The notes beneath the pieces are model-generated. The model did no database searches. It worked only from the letters and a program-made list of their open reading frames with translations, and had not been told where the DNA came from. From Orrella marina (GTDB taxonomy: Bacteria > Pseudomonadota > Gammaproteobacteria > Burkholderiales > Burkholderiaceae_B): a stretch of 64,000 nucleotides of DNA. Within the stretch, counting starts at the first letter, position 1. Every line of letters begins with the position of its first letter. Below, piece after piece: positions 61,601 through 64,000 of this stretch. The translations under genes were made by a program, and so were the position numbers. The DNA is taken from positions 1,550,001 through 1,614,000 of the forward strand of contig NZ_CP028901.1 of NCBI RefSeq assembly GCF_003058465.1, read 5' to 3'.

Positions 61601-62537
61601 CGGCTGTCCAGGACGTCAACTCAGGGCTGGCCACCCCTGTTCCCGCATCAGTTCCCGCCGCCTCCAGCGTGACATTGGCAACCTTTCCCTGCTCCAGGGA
61701 AAGCCAGTTTCTTGCGGAGTAACGACCTTTCACCTCAGGCAGATCAACCCATGGAGCAAGTGACGCCGGAACAATATCCGACAGTTCAACGTATAGCTCT
61801 CCGTCAATCTCCTCATCACCCACCAGGTCAAACCGCCCCCCCAGCCGGTCGCTCGTCATCGCGAACTCGACCTTCTGTTCAGGTGCTGAAGAAAGCTCGA
61901 ACTCCCCCTCAAAGCGGTGTGAAAGCAGGCTGTTTCTAAGGCTTAATGAAAAGCCCTTGACTTCAAGCGGCGGGGCTTCGCGTTCCTGATCGATCCAGAC
62001 GATGATGGCGTCATTCAGATCGATACGACGCTGGGAAAGCAACCACCGGACCGGCTCGGCTCTGTGCCAGACTTGGTCCGTCTCATCAGACTGTGACGGA
62101 GCATCCTGATCAGACGCCGGTTCAAGATCGAACCCTGCTACACGGATGACACCTTCCTTGCTGCGCTGAATCGCTAGCGCCAACCCCTCGATACCGATAT
62201 AGCTGAAGCTAGGCTCAAATGCCAGGACAGAGCGCCATGAAAAATTTGCGTGTATTCTCGGCACAACTAGCGCTTCGTGTCCCTGGCTGTCATATACAGT
62301 CAAACCGTCAAGCTCGAAAGCCGGAGACAGACCTCCCCACTCAGCCTTGATCTTGTCGAGCACCACTTTGGTTCCGAGCGCCTCCGACAAAGATGACTCG
62401 ATCGTGGGGCGCCATGAATCGATCCGGGGCATGAACCAGTACTTTGTAGCAAGCAAGAGCCCAGCCACCACAAAGTAGGACACGATGATCAGTAGCAGAA
62501 CGACGCGTAAAAATCCTTTGAGCACTCGTAAAGTCAT
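58621..62537 (-). CDS. yhdP: YhdP/AsmA-family envelope protein (frameshifted as given)
   Basis: One gene split into two frames: 62537-59595 (980 residues) and 59601-58621. One added base near the C4 tract (gggg at 59632-59635 on the plus strand) gives LELIGQNAPGNRHWNIEKLML and a protein of 1305 residues. The N-terminal anchor is LLLIIVSYFVVAGLLLATKYW. The body has the DUF3971 and AsmA-like C-terminal character of TIGR02099/YhdP (FLGYEGMQGKAQIDLSEGIF, GALVGNYLLRTPLESALSL), followed by a Ser/Pro/Glu-rich tail. YhdP-type bridge proteins move phospholipids to the outer membrane. Divergent from glnE. Confidence 0.85.
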
Positions 62538-62644
62538 GGGGGACTATTCATCAGGTTTCAGATAGCATAAGGTTACCGTGTTTTAACAGTTACCAACATA
62601 TGATTGACCTTGTAGGTCAAGCTTTTTGTAGCACGTAGAAACTC

Positions 62645-64000
62645 ATGCAAACACCCCTGCTGCAACCCGCGCTCCAATGGTCTGGAGCGCTTTCGCGCCG
62701 AACGCTCAATGACACAGATTTTATGCAATGGCTGCAGATCCATTGCGAAGCGCCTATCACCGACCAGCGAATTCGCACATGGCTAGAAGAGCTTGGGGGA
62801 CAGCCCATGAGCGAGCAAGCGCTCGCCACGCCAGACTGTCGCCGGGTTCTCAGAAAGCTCCGGGAGCGAGTTTTCTATGGCGTGATGGTTCGTGATCTCG
62901 CCGGTCTGGCTTCGCTTGAAGAAGTGACCCGTGCCATGACCAGTCTGGCAGACCTTGCGATTGCGCAGGCCTATCGATCGGTCATGGCGCAACTGTGCGA
63001 GCGCCATGGGCACCCGGTTGATCCAGACACCGGCAGGCCACAGGAAATGATCATTGTTGGCATGGGCAAGCTCGGTGGACGAGAACTCAATGTCTCTTCA
63101 GATATCGACCTGATCATGCTGTACGGCGAGGAAGGAGAAACCTCTGGCAGCAGGCCAATCTCTCATCATGAGTTCTATGGCAAGCTCACGCGAATGATGA
63201 TGCCCATCCTGTCCGAGCCCGACGAGAACGGACAGGTGTTCAGGACAGACTTGCGTTTAAGGCCAGACGGAGATTCTGGTCCACTGGCCTGGAGTCTGGA
63301 CGCATTCGAGCATTACCTCTTCACGCAAGGCCGCGAGTGGGAACGATATGCATGGTTAAAGGGCAGAGTCATCGAGGCACAGGCATTTGCGGATAGCGAA
63401 TCCACCGTCACGTTGCAGCACGTCGAGAGCATGCGACTGCCCTTTGTCTATCGCAAGTATTTCGACTTCGACGCGCTGTCTGCGCTAAGGGATCTGCGTG
63501 AAAGAATCCGGCAAGACTGGAACCGCAAGGCGAGTGCCCGAACCGGGGTAGATGCCCAGCACAACATCAAACTCGGTGATGGTGGCATCCGGGAGATCGA
63601 GTTTGTTGTCCAGCTCACTCAACTGATACGTGGCGGCAAGATGCCGGCCCTGCAGAAGCGAGGACTATTGTCGGCCCTGAGTGCGCAGGTAAGATCAGGA
63701 GTTCTGCCTGCCCAGATCGCCCACTCACTGAAAAAAGCCTATGTGTTTCTAAGACAGGTCGAGCACGCATTGCAATACCGTGAAGACGGACAGACACATC
63801 TACTGCCGAGCGATGAAATGTCTCGTGCCAGCCTCGCCCAGGCGCTGCGCATGGAGCCCCGTGCGTTCGAAGCCCAGCTTGCCGAGCACCGCAGATTTGT
63901 TGAAGCGACATTCAGGGATGCGTTCCGGCTGGCTGGTTTGACGGGCAGCCACTTCGCCGGGCACCCGTTACCAGATACTGACCCGCTACAGGAGAATGGC
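62645..64000 (+). CDS. glnE: Glutamine synthetase adenylyltransferase/deadenylylase, 5' part
   Basis: 452 residues from ATG 62645 to the window edge (no stop). The N-terminal adenylyl-removing domain is visible: [22 protein letters not shown] (nucleotidyltransferase GK/DxD-type site), [31 protein letters not shown] and [12 protein letters not shown]. GlnE adds and removes AMP on glutamine synthetase in response to nitrogen status. The C-terminal adenylylating half lies outside. Ribosome-binding site is weak, but an in-frame stop (TAG) just upstream rules out an earlier start. Confidence 0.95.
   Translation, partial: MQTPLLQPALQWSGALSRRTLNDTDFMQWLQIHCEAPITDQRIRTWLEELGGQPMSEQALATPDCRRVLRKLRERVFYGVMVRDLAGLASLEEVTRAMTSLADLAIAQAYRSVMAQLCERHGHPVDPDTGRPQEMIIVGMGKLGGRELNVSSDIDLIMLYGEEGETSGSRPISHHEFYGKLTRMMMPILSEPDENGQVFRTDLRLRPDGDSGPLAWSLDAFEHYLFTQGREWERYAWLKGRVIEAQAFADSESTVTLQHVESMRLPFVYRKYFDFDALSALRDLRERIRQDWNRKASARTGVDAQHNIKLGDGGIREIEFVVQLTQLIRGGKMPALQKRGLLSALSAQVRSGVLPAQIAHSLKKAYVFLRQVEHALQYREDGQTHLLPSDEMSRASLAQALRMEPRAFEAQLAEHRRFVEATFRDAFRLAGLTGSHFAGHPLPDTDPLQENG

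Overview
The window looks like a chromosomal segment of a betaproteobacterium of the order Burkholderiales, most likely Alcaligenaceae-like. This rests on protein character and gene order (rpsU-dnaG-rpoD; ndk-rlmN-rodZ-ispG-hisS-yfgM-bamB-der ... hfq-hflX-hflK-hflC-hisZ-purA). A genus cannot be fixed from the sequence alone. Almost everything is housekeeping and lies on the minus strand; no rRNA, tRNA or CRISPR array was seen.

Layout. 1-3.2 kb is an insertion-sequence cluster: the 5' part of an IS1595-family transposase at the window edge, an IS200/IS605-type TnpA, an HdeD-like membrane protein, and a Tn5-like IS4 element (1818-3222, 12-bp terminal repeats) whose transposase carries an early stop. 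3.3-4.7 kb has a DUF2062 membrane protein and a SIMPL-domain protein. 4.7-9.9 kb is the macromolecular synthesis locus rpsU-dnaG-rpoD. 10-26.3 kb is a long minus-strand run: ndk, rlmN, rodZ-like, ispG, hisS, yfgM, bamB, der, hisC, hfq, hflX, hflK, hflC, hisZ, purA and a phosphoribosyltransferase. It covers RNA modification, isoprenoid and histidine/purine metabolism, outer-membrane assembly, ribosome assembly and membrane proteolysis control. valS (+) follows, convergent with rpsP-rimM-trmD, which lacks the usual rplS. A second IS4-family element (31648-32966) sits against the rpsP promoter.

33-45.5 kb holds tusA and alaS and, upstream of them, a type IVb pilus operon of R64/Tcp type in the order pilL-N-O-P-Q-R-S-V. 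Together these encode a TcpQ-like lipoprotein, a secretin, accessory proteins, an ATPase, a platform protein, a major pilin and a tip pilin-like protein. No prepilin peptidase, PilM or lytic transglycosylase is present, so those functions must come from elsewhere. 46.5-54.6 kb encodes a UgpB-like binding protein without its transporter, dadA, a 2Fe-2S flavin reductase, parC and parE. 55.7-57.4 kb has trxA and rho on the plus strand, followed by a decayed IS605 relic, a YhdP/AsmA-family gene, and the start of glnE running off the right edge.

The most important caution is that three genes, der, rho and yhdP (the first two normally essential), each carry a single missing base. In each case this is best explained as one base too few in a G/C homopolymer (a 7-G, 6-G and 5-C tract read as 6, 5 and 4). 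This pattern points to systematic homopolymer undercalling in the assembly rather than to three real pseudogenes. No clearly new biological system was identified. The most unusual real candidates are the reduced type IVb pilus operon with its long-leader pilin, and the IS insertion next to the rpsP promoter.
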